DNA of 64,000 nt from Mesorhizobium sp. 113-3-3 (GCF_016756495.1 NZ_AP023243.1:6142501-6206500), one strand, 5' to 3'. Shown: positions 53,576 to 63,301, counted from the stretch's first letter. The notes: generated from the letters alone by a model not told the origin. Program-made: numbers and translations.

Positions 53576-56236
53576 CTAAGCTTTCTCCGGACCCGATGCC
53601 GGTGCGGCAACCTTTTTTGCTGTCTTCGGCCGGGCGCTGCCACGGCTGCCCTTATCGAACAGCCAACGCTTCGTGAGCTCGGACGCGACGACATAAAGAG
53701 CCGTGATCCCCACCAGACCCACGAGCACGGGCAGGGGCAGCGCGACGAAGCCGAACCACGGAGCAAACGGGCTATACGGAACAAGCACGGCTACGACGGC
53801 AATGCCGAGCGTAAGGCCGGCAAGCAGGCGGCTCGGGTGGCTCACCCAGAAAGCCTTCTGTGTGCGTACGATCAGCAGGATGGAGAGCTGGGTAAGCAAG
53901 GATTCGACAAACCAGGCTGTCTGGAATGTGGTCACGGCGGCGTGCACGATAAGGAGAAGAAAGGCAAAAGTCACAAAGTCGAACAGCGAGCTGACAAGCC
54001 CGAAACTTATCATGAACCTGCGCACGAAATGGATGTCCCAATGGCGGGGCCGCCGCAGCTGATCCGCATCGACATTGTCGCCGGCTATGGACAAAGCGGG
54101 GATGTCGGAGAGGAAATTGTTGAGCAGGATCTGCTTTGCCAGGAGCGGCAGGAAGGGCAGCACCAGCGAAGCGGCAGCCATGCTGATCATGTTTCCGAAA
54201 TTGGCGCTGGTTGTGATCGATATGTATTTCATCGTGTTGGCGAAGGTCTTTCGGCCATCGTCGACGCCGCGCACCAGGACAGCGAGATCCCGCTTGAGCA
54301 AGATGATGTCGGCGGCTTCACGCGCAACATCGACGGCGGTGTCGACCGAGATGCCAATGTCGGCCTCATGAAGCGCCGGCGCGTCGTTGATGCCGTCGCC
54401 GAGATATCCGACGACATGCCCATTTCTGCGGAGCGCTTCGACGATTCGCTCCTTCTGGTTGGGGTCTATCTCAACAAAGAGATCGGTAGCCCCCACGCTG
54501 GCGAAAAGACCATTCTTCGTCAGTTTTGACAGGTCCTCGCCGGTCATGATCTTGTCGGCGCGAAGACCCACGGCTTGCGCCAGATGCGCGGCAACGTAGC
54601 GGTTGTCGCCGGAGATGACTTTTACCGCGATTCCGCGACGGGCAAGTGCCGAGAGCGTTTCCTTCACGCCCTGTTTCGGTGGATCGAGGAAAAGCAGAAA
54701 GCCGGCAAAGCCCAGGGCGCATTCGTCGCTCCTGGTGAACTTCGACTGGCCGACGAAACGCCGGACCGCGAGCGCAAGCACACGGTAGCCCTGCGCGCTC
54801 CAACGCCGGAACTTGTCGTCAATCGCAGCCCGTTGCCGATCGTCCAAAGGGCCAAGCTGCCCATCGGCGCCGAGGACGAAGTCGCAAACCTCAAGAATGT
54901 TCTGCACAGCGCCTTTGCTGATCAGAAGCCGTTCGGCCTTGTTGTTGAGGACCACGACGGACAGACGCTTGCGAATGAAGTCGTAGGGAATTTCTTCGAC
55001 CTTGGTGAATGCCGACGGATCGAGGTCTCCAAGCGGAGTGGTTGCGATTGCCTCGTCGAGCGGGTTCTTCAGTCCGGTCTGAAGCGTTGCATTGAGGTGG
55101 GCCCACAGCAGGATACTGCCTGACGGGTTGCCTTCGACATCGAGGCATCCGTCGAGATGAATAACGCCCTCGGTCAAGGTTCCTGTCTTGTCCGTGCAAA
55201 GAAGGTCCATGCTCCCCAGATTCTCGATGGCGTCGAGACGACGCACGATGACGCCGCCCGCCGCCATGGTCCGAGCCCCTCGGGCAAGTGTTACGCTGAT
55301 GATTGCAGGCAGCAGTTCCGGCGTAAGCCCGACGGCGAGCGCCAGGGAAAACAGAAGCGATTCAATCAGCGGCCGTCCAAGCATCAGATTGGCGAAGAAG
55401 ACCACGATGACGATAGCCAGCATGATTTCGGTCATCAGGTAGCCGAACTGCCTGATGCCACGGGCAAAACCGGTTTCTGGGATGCGGCGTTCGAGAGCGC
55501 TCGCGATAAGCGCGAACTCGGTGGTCGATCCCGTGGCCACGGCAAGCACCCTCGCCGTGCCGCTACGAACCGAAGTGCCGGTAAAGACGGCGTTGACCCG
55601 CTGCGCGATACCTGCCTCGGGGGCGGAGCGTCCCGCCGACTTCATTACCGGGAAGGTCTCACCTGTCAGCACGGCTTCGCTGACATTGAAATCCTGCGAT
55701 TCCAGAACGACGCCGTCGACCGGGATGAGATTTCCAGCCGAGAGGCTAACGACGTCGCCTGGGACGATATCCTGAGCGTCGATTGAACGTTCAAAGCCAT
55801 CCCGCAACACGCTGGCCTTGCGGGAAATGCGCTGCTGAAGCGCTTCCATGGCGCGTGATGCACCATACTCTTGCGTAAAGCTCAGGATGCAGCTCGCCAG
55901 CACGATCACGCCGATGATCGCGGCTTCATTGCCTTCGCCGACGAAGCCCGACACGGTCGCTGCAAAAATCAGGATGAGAACCAGCGGGCTGCGGAACTGG
56001 CCGGCGAAAACAGCCGCGGCCGATCGTCCAGACCGCGACGTCAGCGTATTTCGACCGAATTTTGCCAGCCGGGCCGCCGCGTCCGCACCGGACAGCCCGG
56101 ACTTGGACGTCTGCAGTTGCTTCACCAATTGCCCTGCATCAAGCGACCAATAGGCATCCGGCAAGCGACGAGCGGGCTGCGTGTCGCCTGCTTCGTATCT
56201 CGAGTGTCGCGCCAGATCGATCTTGCCGATCGACAT
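53576..56236 (-). CDS. Magnesium-translocating P-type ATPase (MgtA/MgtB type)
   Basis: 886 residues. P-type ATPase with SLSAGNLIPVDG and VLTGETFPV in the actuator, DKTGTLTEG at the phosphorylation site, GDGINDAPAL hinge, and ten TM segments with AVGLTPELLPAI in M4 as in the P3B (MgtA) group. Imports Mg2+ with ATP. It is 7 bp after a universal stress protein gene, whose promoter carries an FNR box, so the pair is probably induced at low oxygen. Confidence 0.9.
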   Translation of the reverse strand: MSIGKIDLARHSRYEAGDTQPARRLPDAYWSLDAGQLVKQLQTSKSGLSGADAAARLAKFGRNTLTSRSGRSAAAVFAGQFRSPLVLILIFAATVSGFVGEGNEAAIIGVIVLASCILSFTQEYGASRAMEALQQRISRKASVLRDGFERSIDAQDIVPGDVVSLSAGNLIPVDGVVLESQDFNVSEAVLTGETFPVMKSAGRSAPEAGIAQRVNAVFTGTSVRSGTARVLAVATGSTTEFALIASALERRIPETGFARGIRQFGYLMTEIMLAIVIVVFFANLMLGRPLIESLLFSLALAVGLTPELLPAIISVTLARGARTMAAGGVIVRRLDAIENLGSMDLLCTDKTGTLTEGVIHLDGCLDVEGNPSGSILLWAHLNATLQTGLKNPLDEAIATTPLGDLDPSAFTKVEEIPYDFIRKRLSVVVLNNKAERLLISKGAVQNILEVCDFVLGADGQLGPLDDRQRAAIDDKFRRWSAQGYRVLALAVRRFVGQSKFTRSDECALGFAGFLLFLDPPKQGVKETLSALARRGIAVKVISGDNRYVAAHLAQAVGLRADKIMTGEDLSKLTKNGLFASVGATDLFVEIDPNQKERIVEALRRNGHVVGYLGDGINDAPALHEADIGISVDTAVDVAREAADIILLKRDLAVLVRGVDDGRKTFANTMKYISITTSANFGNMISMAAASLVLPFLPLLAKQILLNNFLSDIPALSIAGDNVDADQLRRPRHWDIHFVRRFMISFGLVSSLFDFVTFAFLLLIVHAAVTTFQTAWFVESLLTQLSILLIVRTQKAFWVSHPSRLLAGLTLGIAVVAVLVPYSPFAPWFGFVALPLPVLVGLVGITALYVVASELTKRWLFDKGSRGSARPKTAKKVAAPASGPEKA

Positions 56237-56243
56237 GACAGCC

Positions 56244-57056
56244 TCAGTACGACATCAGACGATTGATGCCGCTCTCCCGCACAAGCGTCCGGGTCATGCC
56301 GCCGAACGCCCATTCCCGCAACCGGCTGTGACCATAGGCGCCAGAGACGACCAGATCCGCGTGGATAGAGCGCGCAAACGCCAGGAGCTGCTCTCCATTC
56401 TCCTCGCCCTTGAGGATTTCGGTCCTCGCCAGGATGCCATGATGCTCGAGATAAACCGCGACGTCCGCGAGGCTGTCACGGACACCGTCGTCGGGATTGC
56501 CATCGATCGTGACGACCACGACCTCGTCCGCCTTCGACAGAAAGGGCAAGGCATCGGCGACGGCCCTGCGCGCCTCCCTGGTATCCTTCCAGGCGACGAG
56601 CACGGTCTTGGCCAGGACATGTTCGAAATTGGTGGCTGCAACGAAGACAGGCCGACCGCAAAAGAGCGCCAGGCTACCGATATCGACGGCGCGGAATACA
56701 TTTTCGCCCTCCTCTCCGCCGGTCACGATCAGGTCGCAAGCGCGGGCGGCTGTGCTGAGCAGGCGGGTCGGACTGCACACTTGCTGCATCCATTCACTAC
56801 TGATTGAGGACGGAACCAGCCTCTCGAAGGCGCCGCGCAGTTCGGCAAGCCTCTTCTCGATTTCGGTGCGCTGGATCTGCATGACCTCACCCTCGTAGAC
56901 CAAGCCCTCGCCGGTCGAGACCAAGGGGGGAACATCCGCCGCCGCAAGGCCGATCAGATGAGCGCCGAAGCGCCCGGCAAGGCCGGCGGCAAGCTTCACG
57001 ATGGGTGCGGGATCGGCATCCACGGCGAGATTGACGATTATTGACTTGTAGGACAT
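56244..57056 (-). CDS. Universal stress protein, tandem UspA domains
   Basis: 270 residues with two UspA-like halves. The second has a nucleotide-binding type segment (VVSGAYGHSRLREWAFGGMTRTLV). Such proteins accumulate under growth arrest or low oxygen. Transcribed divergently from fixL with an FNR box (57119-57132) centred 69.5 bp from its start. Related to the second Usp protein at 60563-61387. Confidence 0.88.
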   Translation of the reverse strand: MSYKSIIVNLAVDADPAPIVKLAAGLAGRFGAHLIGLAAADVPPLVSTGEGLVYEGEVMQIQRTEIEKRLAELRGAFERLVPSSISSEWMQQVCSPTRLLSTAARACDLIVTGGEEGENVFRAVDIGSLALFCGRPVFVAATNFEHVLAKTVLVAWKDTREARRAVADALPFLSKADEVVVVTIDGNPDDGVRDSLADVAVYLEHHGILARTEILKGEENGEQLLAFARSIHADLVVSGAYGHSRLREWAFGGMTRTLVRESGINRLMSY

Positions 57057-57118
57057 GAGACGCCTCGCGCTTACGATGGTCGGTGCGCCAAACTTTGCAT
57101 CGGGCGGCCGCCACCGCC

Positions 57119-57132
57119 TTGATGCGGGTCAA
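57119..57132. promoter_or_regulatory. FNR-type box TTGAT-GCGG-GTCAA
   Basis: One mismatch from consensus in the gap between divergent usp and fixL. Good spacing for usp (69.5 bp); 117.5 bp from the fixL GTG. Confidence 0.72.
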
Positions 57133-57242
57133 ACGACGCTGGCTGGCCTGTTCCACAGGCCATGGCTCTTGGATCGGTTTGCGTGCGACGGGATGGGTGC
57201 TACATCAGCCGGCATTGCCGGTTCTCAACTCAAGGGTTGCAA

Positions 57243-58847
57243 GTGAGCAAGAAGGCGCCGCCAGTCTCATCCGACCGCGATACCGCGCCGCCAGTCCTTT
57301 CCGAGGGTAACCGGAAGGAACCGCGCGGGGCCGCGGAACATGAGCTTCTGGCCCTGATGTTCGACCAGGCGCCCGGTTTCATGACCTTGCTGAGCGAACC
57401 CGGCCATATCTTCCAGCTGGCCAATGCCGCCTATCAAAGCTTGATCGGCCATCGCCAGGTCATTGGCAAATCGGTGCGCGAGGCCTTGCCCGAGCTTGAG
57501 GGTCAGGGCTTCTTCGAACGGCTCGATCAGGTAAGCGAGACTGGTGAGCCCTATGTCGGGCGAGGCATCAAGGTCGTCCTTCGAAATGCGCAAGATGGAA
57601 CCGCGGAGCAACGCATCCTCGACTTCGTCTACCAGCCCATCAAGGCTGAGGACGGTCACATCACCGCGATCTTCGTCCAGGGCACGGATGTCAGCGACCT
57701 TTCCTTCGCCAATGCTGCCCTGCAGTTGCGCGAGGACCATCTGCGCTCAATTCTGGCGACGGTTCCCGACGCAATGGTGGTTATTGACGAGCAGGCGCGT
57801 ATCCAGTCCTTCAGCACCGCTGCTGAGGCGCTGTTCGGCTATAAGTCAAGCGAAGTCATCGGCGCCAATGTCAGCATCCTCATGCCGTCACCCTATCGGG
57901 AGGAGCACGATGAATATTTGCACCGGTATCTGAGTACCGGCGAGCGCCGGATCATTGGTCTGGGCCGAACCGTAACAGGGATGCGCAAGGACGGCTCGAC
58001 GTTTCCCATGGAACTTGCCGTCGGCGAGATGCACCCGGGGACGGGACGCTTCTTTACCGGCTTCTGCCGCGATCTCACTGAGCGGCACAAAGCGGAGGCC
58101 AGAATACAGGAGCAACAGCAGGAGCTGCTTCATATGGCTCGCTTCACCGCGCTGGGCGAGATGGCTTCGACACTGGCCCATGAGATCAACCAGCCTCTGA
58201 CGGCAATCACCAACTACCTCAAAGGCAGTCGCCGGCTTCTCGAAAAGAGCAAGGACGACAATGCCGACATGCTGCGAGAGGCCGTGGAACGGGCTGCCGA
58301 GCAGGCCTTGCGCGCCGGAGACGTCATCCGGCACCTGCGGGATTTCGTCGCCAGAGGCGAAAGCGAGCGTCAGGTCGAGCGTTTGACGACAATTATCGAG
58401 GAAGCCTCGTCCCTTGCCCTGGTGGGTGCCAGGGAAGCCGACGTGCGCGTCAGCTATGAGCTCGACCCGGCAGCAGAACTTGTCTTGACCGACCGTATCC
58501 AGATCCAGCAGGTTCTGCTCAACCTGATGCGCAACGCGGTGGAAGCCATGCAGGGAGCGCCCCGTCGTGAATTGCGAGTGGTCACCAAGACACGCGCCGA
58601 CGGTATGGCGGAGGTCAGCGTGAAAGACACGGGACCGGGCCTGGCACCTGAGGTTTCGTCACAGCTCTTCCAACCGTTTGTCACCACCAAGAAACAGGGC
58701 ATGGGCGTGGGCCTGTCCATTTGCCGCACTATCGTCGAATCGCATGGCGGTCATATCTGGGCAGAGGCAATGCCTGGGGGTGGAACCGCGTTCCGGTTCA
58801 CCCTGCGCATTGTCGAGAAGGACGAGGTCGCTCATGACAGGCAATGA
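57243..58847 (+). CDS. fixL: Oxygen-sensing histidine kinase FixL
   Basis: 534 residues from GTG 57243 (AAGG upstream). An N-terminal PAS domain, a heme-PAS domain (about 165-290), then HisKA with [10 protein letters not shown] (His313) and an ATPase domain. The heme ligand aligns with His222 in [10 protein letters not shown]; the Arg of LHRY and of GLGR match R206 and R220 of Bradyrhizobium FixL, while the H214 equivalent is Arg. No TM segments are seen, so it is soluble. An upstream ATG at 57162 would precede the predicted start of transcription. Confidence 0.9.
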   Translation: MSKKAPPVSSDRDTAPPVLSEGNRKEPRGAAEHELLALMFDQAPGFMTLLSEPGHIFQLANAAYQSLIGHRQVIGKSVREALPELEGQGFFERLDQVSETGEPYVGRGIKVVLRNAQDGTAEQRILDFVYQPIKAEDGHITAIFVQGTDVSDLSFANAALQLREDHLRSILATVPDAMVVIDEQARIQSFSTAAEALFGYKSSEVIGANVSILMPSPYREEHDEYLHRYLSTGERRIIGLGRTVTGMRKDGSTFPMELAVGEMHPGTGRFFTGFCRDLTERHKAEARIQEQQQELLHMARFTALGEMASTLAHEINQPLTAITNYLKGSRRLLEKSKDDNADMLREAVERAAEQALRAGDVIRHLRDFVARGESERQVERLTTIIEEASSLALVGAREADVRVSYELDPAAELVLTDRIQIQQVLLNLMRNAVEAMQGAPRRELRVVTKTRADGMAEVSVKDTGPGLAPEVSSQLFQPFVTTKKQGMGVGLSICRTIVESHGGHIWAEAMPGGGTAFRFTLRIVEKDEVAHDRQ

Positions 58848-59448
58848 AGTCGTGCACGTGGTCGACGACGACGTCGATGTTCGTAAGTCGCTGGGATTTC
58901 TTCTCGCTACGGCCGACTTTGCCGTGCGCCTGCACGAGTCGGCCACAGCCTTCTTGGCCACAGCGACGAAGGATATCGAAGGCTGCATCCTTACCGACGT
59001 GCGCATGCCAGGCATCGATGGCATCGAATTTCTGCGACAGCTGAGAGCGCGCGGACATACTGTCCCTGTGATCGTCATGACGGGTCACGCCGATGTTGCG
59101 CTGGCTGTCCAGGCGATGAAGGAGGGAGCCGCCGATTTCATCGAGAAGCCATTCGATGATCAGATCCTGATCGACGCAATCCGCCTGGCTCTGGACAATC
59201 GCAGCCAGGCGGCTGTCGCCCACCCGCAAGCCTCGGAGATCCATAAGAGCCTGTCCAGCCTTTCGGAGCGCGAGCGGCAGGTGCTTGACGGTCTGGTCTC
59301 GGGCCTGCCGAACAAGACAATCGCCTACGACCTTGGGATAAGCCCGCGCACGGTCGAAATCCATCGTGCGAATGTCATGAGCAAAATGGGCGCCGGCAGC
59401 CTTTCGCATCTGGTGCGGATGGCGTTGATTGCCGATTCCAAACATTAA
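58834..59448 (+). CDS. fixJ: Response regulator FixJ (NarL/LuxR output)
   Basis: 204 residues. Receiver with phospho-acceptor Asp55 ([10 protein letters not shown]) and Lys in IEKPF, and a C-terminal LuxR-type HTH ([22 protein letters not shown]). FixJ activates fixK-type and nif genes when FixL is deoxy. Overlaps fixL by 14 bp. No fixK follows; the next gene is convergent. Confidence 0.93.
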   Translation: MTGNEVVHVVDDDVDVRKSLGFLLATADFAVRLHESATAFLATATKDIEGCILTDVRMPGIDGIEFLRQLRARGHTVPVIVMTGHADVALAVQAMKEGAADFIEKPFDDQILIDAIRLALDNRSQAAVAHPQASEIHKSLSSLSERERQVLDGLVSGLPNKTIAYDLGISPRTVEIHRANVMSKMGAGSLSHLVRMALIADSKH

Positions 59449-59660
59449 GATGAGGCAGGTCGGGGATCCGCCTGCCTGTTGCCTGGCTCCCAGTCGCGCC
59501 AATGGGTCGGACGGATGTCGACGCGAGCGCCAGTCGTGGCGTCTTTCCAACCCTCCCGTCCTTTCTCACACGGAAATACGAGAGTGTGCGGGCCGTCTTC
59601 ATCGATGACGGCCAGTTCGAGGCTGCGGCCATATGGGGCGCTTGCGATCGGATTCCACAT
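59445..59660 (-). CDS. Small conserved hypothetical protein
   Basis: About 71 residues beginning MWNPIASAPYGRSLELAVIDEDGPHTLVFPC and containing THWRDWEP near the end. Similar short proteins are common in rhizobia, without known function. The start is uncertain: ATG 59660 gives the conserved core, but a TTG/ATG further upstream (to 59723) is possible. An FNR-type box overlaps that upstream part. Convergent 4-bp overlap with fixJ. Confidence 0.6.
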   Translation of the reverse strand: MWNPIASAPYGRSLELAVIDEDGPHTLVFPCEKGREGWKDATTGARVDIRPTHWRDWEPGNRQADPRPASS

Positions 59661-59694
59661 CGCGGCATTGTGACCGAATGGCTTTTGCCACGCT

Positions 59695-59708
59695 TTGATT
59701 TGAATCAT
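59695..59708. promoter_or_regulatory. FNR-type box TTGAT-TTGA-ATCAT
   Basis: One mismatch from consensus. It lies just upstream of the small gene ending at 59445; the spacing to ATG 59660 is short (41.5 bp), so either the transcript is nearly leaderless or the start is a later codon. Confidence 0.5.
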
Positions 59709-59719
59709 TTTTTCGGCCG

Positions 59720-59968
59720 TCAAATGCCGTCCAGGGCGCTATAGCCGCCGTCGACCAGGTGATAGCTGCCTGTGATGAAGCCGGCATTGCTCGACAGCAG
59801 GAAACAGGTCAGCGCCGAAACTTCCTTTGGCGTTCCCAGGCGGCCAGCCGGGTGCAGGCTTGAGAGCTGTCCGATCGCTTTATCGTCCAGATTCTTCGCC
59901 AGCAGCGGAGTGTCTATACCCGAGCCAGCGCCGGTCACGATTGCGGTTCTTCCTGAAAATTCCTTCAT
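59720..59968 (-). pseudogene. Short-chain dehydrogenase/reductase with large internal deletion
   Basis: 82 residues joining the SDR N-terminus (MKEFSGRTAIVTGAGSGI, Rossmann TGxxxGxG) directly to the SDR C-terminus (DTPLLAKNL ... PKEVSALTCFLLSSNAGFITG ... VDGGYSA). Full SDRs have about 250 residues, so roughly 170 residues including the catalytic Ser-Tyr-Lys are missing. The junction GI/D is in frame, probably recombination at short repeats. It still has an FNR box 61.5 bp upstream. Confidence 0.85.
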
Positions 59969-60022
59969 GGGCTGGCTCCATCAATCAGAGCCGAACTCCT
60001 AGCGCCTCCTGAAACGCTGGCG

Positions 60023-60036
60023 TTGATTGACGTCAA
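60023..60036 (-). promoter_or_regulatory. FNR-type box TTGAT-TGAC-GTCAA
   Basis: One mismatch from consensus. Centred 61.5 bp before the SDR relic on the minus strand. Confidence 0.68.
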
Positions 60037-60065
60037 ACAGCGCGACGAAACCGCCGGCCCATCTT

Positions 60066-60079
60066 TGATCGTGATCAAA
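60066..60079 (+). promoter_or_regulatory. FNR-type box TTGAT-CGTG-ATCAA
   Basis: Perfect consensus. Centred 84.5 bp before the baeRF-like gene on the plus strand. Two boxes in one 190-bp gap serve the divergent genes separately. Confidence 0.85.
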
Positions 60080-60156
60080 GACCTCGCTCGGATTGCGAAT
60101 ACCGTTGCGACTCGGACAGCGCTTGTGACCAAGCCGCAGCAAAAGGATAGTTTTCC

Positions 60157-60558
60157 ATGCAAACGCAACATGCCGTCGCCTGGTTGGACCATTGCGAGGC
60201 GAAGGTTTTCTTTTTTGATCGCGAGGGCTTTGAGAGCGTAGAGCTCTCCGCCACGCTGACACATCACCAGACCCACAACAAGGCAGGAACTGTCGATGGC
60301 AAACGCGCCCCTGAAAACCAGGCTTTCTACCGCAACATTGTCCTTGCCCTGCAATCGGCGAAGGAGTGGCTGATCCTCGGGCCCGGGTCAGCAAAGGACG
60401 AATTGGCAAAACATGTTCGCGCTCACTTCCCACAGTTGGAAAATCGGATCATCGGCGTCAAAACCGCCGATCACCCGACGGAAGCCCAGATCGTGAAGTA
60501 TGCGCGGCTGTTCTTCAGGGCCGCCGATCGCATGTTGTCCGGGATGCGACTGGATTGA
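60157..60558 (+). CDS. baeRF/eRF1-like translational machinery protein
   Basis: 133 residues with a LILGPGSAKDELAKHVRAHFPQLE segment typical of the bacterial archaeo-eukaryotic release factor (host attachment) family, plus VAWLDHCEAKVFFFD at the N-terminus. Likely ribosome-associated or related to stalled translation; exact role unknown. It starts 4 bp before a universal stress gene and sits behind a perfect FNR box. Confidence 0.68.
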   Translation: MQTQHAVAWLDHCEAKVFFFDREGFESVELSATLTHHQTHNKAGTVDGKRAPENQAFYRNIVLALQSAKEWLILGPGSAKDELAKHVRAHFPQLENRIIGVKTADHPTEAQIVKYARLFFRAADRMLSGMRLD

Positions 60559-60562
60559 AGCG

Positions 60563-61387
60563 ATGGCTCTCAGAACGGTCCTGGTCCAACTGGAGATCGA
60601 TGCCGCCACCAGACCCATCGTGTCGGCGGCATGGGATCTTGCTCGAAGACATGGGGCCGACCTTATCGGCTTTTGTGCCGCCGAGCCCCATCTTGTCTTG
60701 CCGACCGGCACCGATGACGGGGCGGTCTCAAAGGCGATGTGGTCTCAGGTTGAAGACATAGAGGCGCGCCTTGATGACTTGAAAGTGGAATTCTTCACTG
60801 CCGTGGGGGGCGACAATCGCGCTTCGTGGCGCGGAGAGATCGGGAATCCGACCCTTCAGCTTGCGCTCAATGCACGCGCTGCCGATCTGATTGTCCTGGG
60901 CGCGCCGGCACGTGGCATCTTGCCTGATCGCCGCCGCGCCGTTGATCCCGGCAGTCTCATCCTAACGGCGGGACGTCCGCTTCTCGTTGCTTCCGATAAG
61001 CCGGGGCCGATCAAAGCGGAAACAATTTTGATTGCGTGGAACGACACGCGCGAGGCCAGACGCGCGGTGGTCGACGCGCTGCCCTTGCTCGTTGAAGCGC
61101 GCGATGTGGTCATTGCAACCGTCCACGATGGAGAGTTGCCACCTTGCGAGAACGTAGCCGACGTCAAGCTCTTCCTGGGACGCCACGGCGTCAAAGCCCG
61201 CTCGGAGCTATTGGAAAAGCGCCTTGGCGAGCCTTCGGAAGCGCTCCTTCAATTGGCCAGCAATATTGACGCCGATCTCATCGTGCTGGGTGGCTATGGC
61301 CACAGCCGTGTGCGGGAAAGGACGTTCGGCGGCATGACGCATTCAGTGCTGAAGGCGCGGTCCTTCCACAGGCTGATCTCCAACTGA
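60563..61387 (+). CDS. Universal stress protein, tandem UspA domains
   Basis: 274 residues. Two UspA-like halves, the second with LIVLGGYGHSRVRERTFGGMTHSVL matching the Usp protein at 56244-57056. The ATG at 60563 lies 4 bp after the baeRF-like gene; a longer reading from 60500 has no support. Probably co-transcribed with it from the FNR box at 60066-60079. Confidence 0.88.
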   Translation: MALRTVLVQLEIDAATRPIVSAAWDLARRHGADLIGFCAAEPHLVLPTGTDDGAVSKAMWSQVEDIEARLDDLKVEFFTAVGGDNRASWRGEIGNPTLQLALNARAADLIVLGAPARGILPDRRRAVDPGSLILTAGRPLLVASDKPGPIKAETILIAWNDTREARRAVVDALPLLVEARDVVIATVHDGELPPCENVADVKLFLGRHGVKARSELLEKRLGEPSEALLQLASNIDADLIVLGGYGHSRVRERTFGGMTHSVLKARSFHRLISN

Positions 61388-61466
61388 GATAGGCCGCGTT
61401 GGTCAGTGACTTAAATTTACACCTCAAGCCGTCGATCGTTTCCATATACGTTTGATCTGACCGCCT

Positions 61467-61670
61467 TCAATCCGATTGGTCGTGAGAATCTCCGGGTTTC
61501 GGAGGTTGCACGGTTTTGGCGTTCTTTTCGGCCTCGCGCTCCGCTGCCTCCAGTTTTTGCCTCTCAAGGACCAACAAGCGTTCGATGGTCTGCCGCTTTT
61601 CGGGATCTGTTTCCCTGGCCAGCAAATCCTCGAAATGGGCAATATTGGAGCGCGCAACGAACCGGTCCAC
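61467..61670 (-). CDS. Small conserved hypothetical protein
   Basis: 67 residues, [21 protein letters not shown] then [25 protein letters not shown], helical and highly charged, with a likely coiled-coil middle and a Pro/Asp-rich tail. Similar short proteins lie near metabolic genes in rhizobia; function unknown. It is divergent from hemA and close to the FNR-type box at 61791-61804. Confidence 0.6.
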   Translation of the reverse strand: MDRFVARSNIAHFEDLLARETDPEKRQTIERLLVLERQKLEAAEREAEKNAKTVQPPKPGDSHDQSD

Positions 61671-61790
61671 GACAAACCCTCAATGTCGAGGTGGGTCCTC
61701 AACTGGACGGACCCTACTCCCAATACGCCGATCGCAAAAGCGTGTGCGAGCAAAACCGGCCCGATTGGGACACCATGTCGATCGCGTCAA

Positions 61791-61804
61791 TTGACCTGGC
61801 GCAA
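61791..61804. promoter_or_regulatory. Hybrid FNR/NnrR-type box TTGAC-CTGG-CGCAA
   Basis: First arm FNR-like, second arm NnrR-like. Centred 92.5 bp before hemA. Second instance of a hybrid box after the one at 35094. Confidence 0.5.
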
Positions 61805-61889
61805 TGCGCGCCTGGCCGCCAGGCGCGAAGGTCAGGCTGCGAGCCTCGACAGTGTGTCGCGGCCATTTCGCCCTGCGGGAGACTGTGAC

Positions 61890-63167
61890 ATGAACTACCA
61901 GCGGTTCTTCGAAGAAGCGATCGACCAGCTCCATGCGGAGCGTCGCTATCGTGTCTTCGCCGACCTCGAGCGCATCGCGGGCAAGTTTCCGCGCGCCATA
62001 TGGCGTTCCAACGGCCGCGCCGAGGAAATCACCGTCTGGTGCTCCAACGACTATCTCGGCATGGGCCAGCACCCCGACGTCATCGCCGCGTTCCAGGACG
62101 CGGCCGGCAAGATGGGGTCGGGCGCCGGCGGCACCCGCAACATCTCCGGCACCTCCAACCCCCTGGTGGAACTCGAGCATGAGCTTGCCGACCTGCACGG
62201 CAAGGACGCGGCCCTGGTCTTCACCTCCGGCTTCGTCTCCAACGAAGCCTCGATCTCGACCATCGCGCGGCTCTTGCCCAATTGCCTGATCATCTCGGAC
62301 GAACTGAACCATGCCTCGATGATCGAAGGCGTGCGCCGCTCGGGCGCCGAGAAGAAGATCTTCCGGCACAATGACGTCGCGCATCTGGAAAGCCTGCTTC
62401 AGGCGGCGGGCCGCGAACGCGCCAAGCTGATCGTGTTCGAAAGCGTCTATTCGATGGATGGCGACATCGCGCCGATCCGGGAGATCGTCGAGCTCGCCGA
62501 GCGCTACAATGCCATGACCTATATCGACGAGGTCCATGCTGTGGGCATGTACGGGCCGCGCGGCGGCGGCATCACCGAGCGCGAGGGCCTGGCCGACCGC
62601 ATCGACATCATCGAAGGCACGCTCGCCAAGGCGTTCGGCACGCTGGGCGGCTACATCACCGGCACCAGTGCGGTGATCGACGCGGTGCGCTCCTATGCGC
62701 CGGGCTTCATCTTCACCACGGCGCTGCCGCCGGCGATCGCCGCCGCGGCCACCACCTCGATCCGCCATCTCAAGAACTCTCAGGCCGAGCGTGACGCCCA
62801 GCAGCAGCAGGCAGCGCGCACCAAGCAGATCCTGTCTGCGGCCGGCCTGCCGGTGATGGAGTCTCCGACCCACATCGTGCCGGTGCTGGTTGGCGACCCG
62901 GAACTCTGCAAGATGGCCAGCGACCGCCTGCTCGGCGTGCACGGCATCTACATCCAGCCGATCAACTACCCGACCGTGCCGCGCGGCACCGAACGCCTGC
63001 GCATCACGCCGACGCCATTCCATTCCGACACGCTGATCGCGGGACTGCAGGACGCGCTGGTCGAGACCTGGGATGCGCTCGGCATCCCCTACGGCTCCGC
63101 AGGACGGCCCGCCGTGGCCAAGAGCGATCGGATCGTTCCGCTCCTGGTGGCGAAAGCAGGCGGCTGA
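61890..63167 (+). CDS. hemA: 5-aminolevulinate synthase
   Basis: 425-residue PLP enzyme condensing glycine and succinyl-CoA (C4 heme pathway, typical of alphaproteobacteria). PLP Lys247 in [20 protein letters not shown] and FIFTTALPP are seen. The ATG at 61890 matches the usual [12 protein letters not shown]-terminus; a long upstream reading frame is spurious. Low-oxygen control through the box at 61791 would raise heme synthesis together with HemN. Confidence 0.95.
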   Translation: MNYQRFFEEAIDQLHAERRYRVFADLERIAGKFPRAIWRSNGRAEEITVWCSNDYLGMGQHPDVIAAFQDAAGKMGSGAGGTRNISGTSNPLVELEHELADLHGKDAALVFTSGFVSNEASISTIARLLPNCLIISDELNHASMIEGVRRSGAEKKIFRHNDVAHLESLLQAAGRERAKLIVFESVYSMDGDIAPIREIVELAERYNAMTYIDEVHAVGMYGPRGGGITEREGLADRIDIIEGTLAKAFGTLGGYITGTSAVIDAVRSYAPGFIFTTALPPAIAAAATTSIRHLKNSQAERDAQQQQAARTKQILSAAGLPVMESPTHIVPVLVGDPELCKMASDRLLGVHGIYIQPINYPTVPRGTERLRITPTPFHSDTLIAGLQDALVETWDALGIPYGSAGRPAVAKSDRIVPLLVAKAGG

Positions 63168-63231
63168 AACCGACCCCGATGCTTCCGCAGCCTGGCAGCG
63201 GCGAGGGAATTGGAACGTTCTTCGGAGGAAT

Positions 63232-63245
63232 TTGATCCGGCTCAA
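63232..63245 (+). promoter_or_regulatory. FNR-type box TTGAT-CCGG-CTCAA
   Basis: One mismatch from consensus; centred 63.5 bp before the DUF2267 start. Confidence 0.65.
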
Positions 63246-63301
63246 TGCTCAACGCTTCCCGGCGCCCAAGAATGGATATCAGATCTCCGAGGAGCAACGC
63301 C

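Noticed and set aside
57888..58100. Loss of heme binding by FixL because the GERRIIG segment has Arg where Bradyrhizobium has His
   Set aside because: That residue matches H214, not the heme ligand. The true ligand (H200 equivalent) is conserved in [10 protein letters not shown].
61476..61889. Long N-terminal extension of HemA
   Set aside because: Aminolevulinate synthase begins at MNYQRFF; upstream reading has no homology and covers a divergent small gene and a box.
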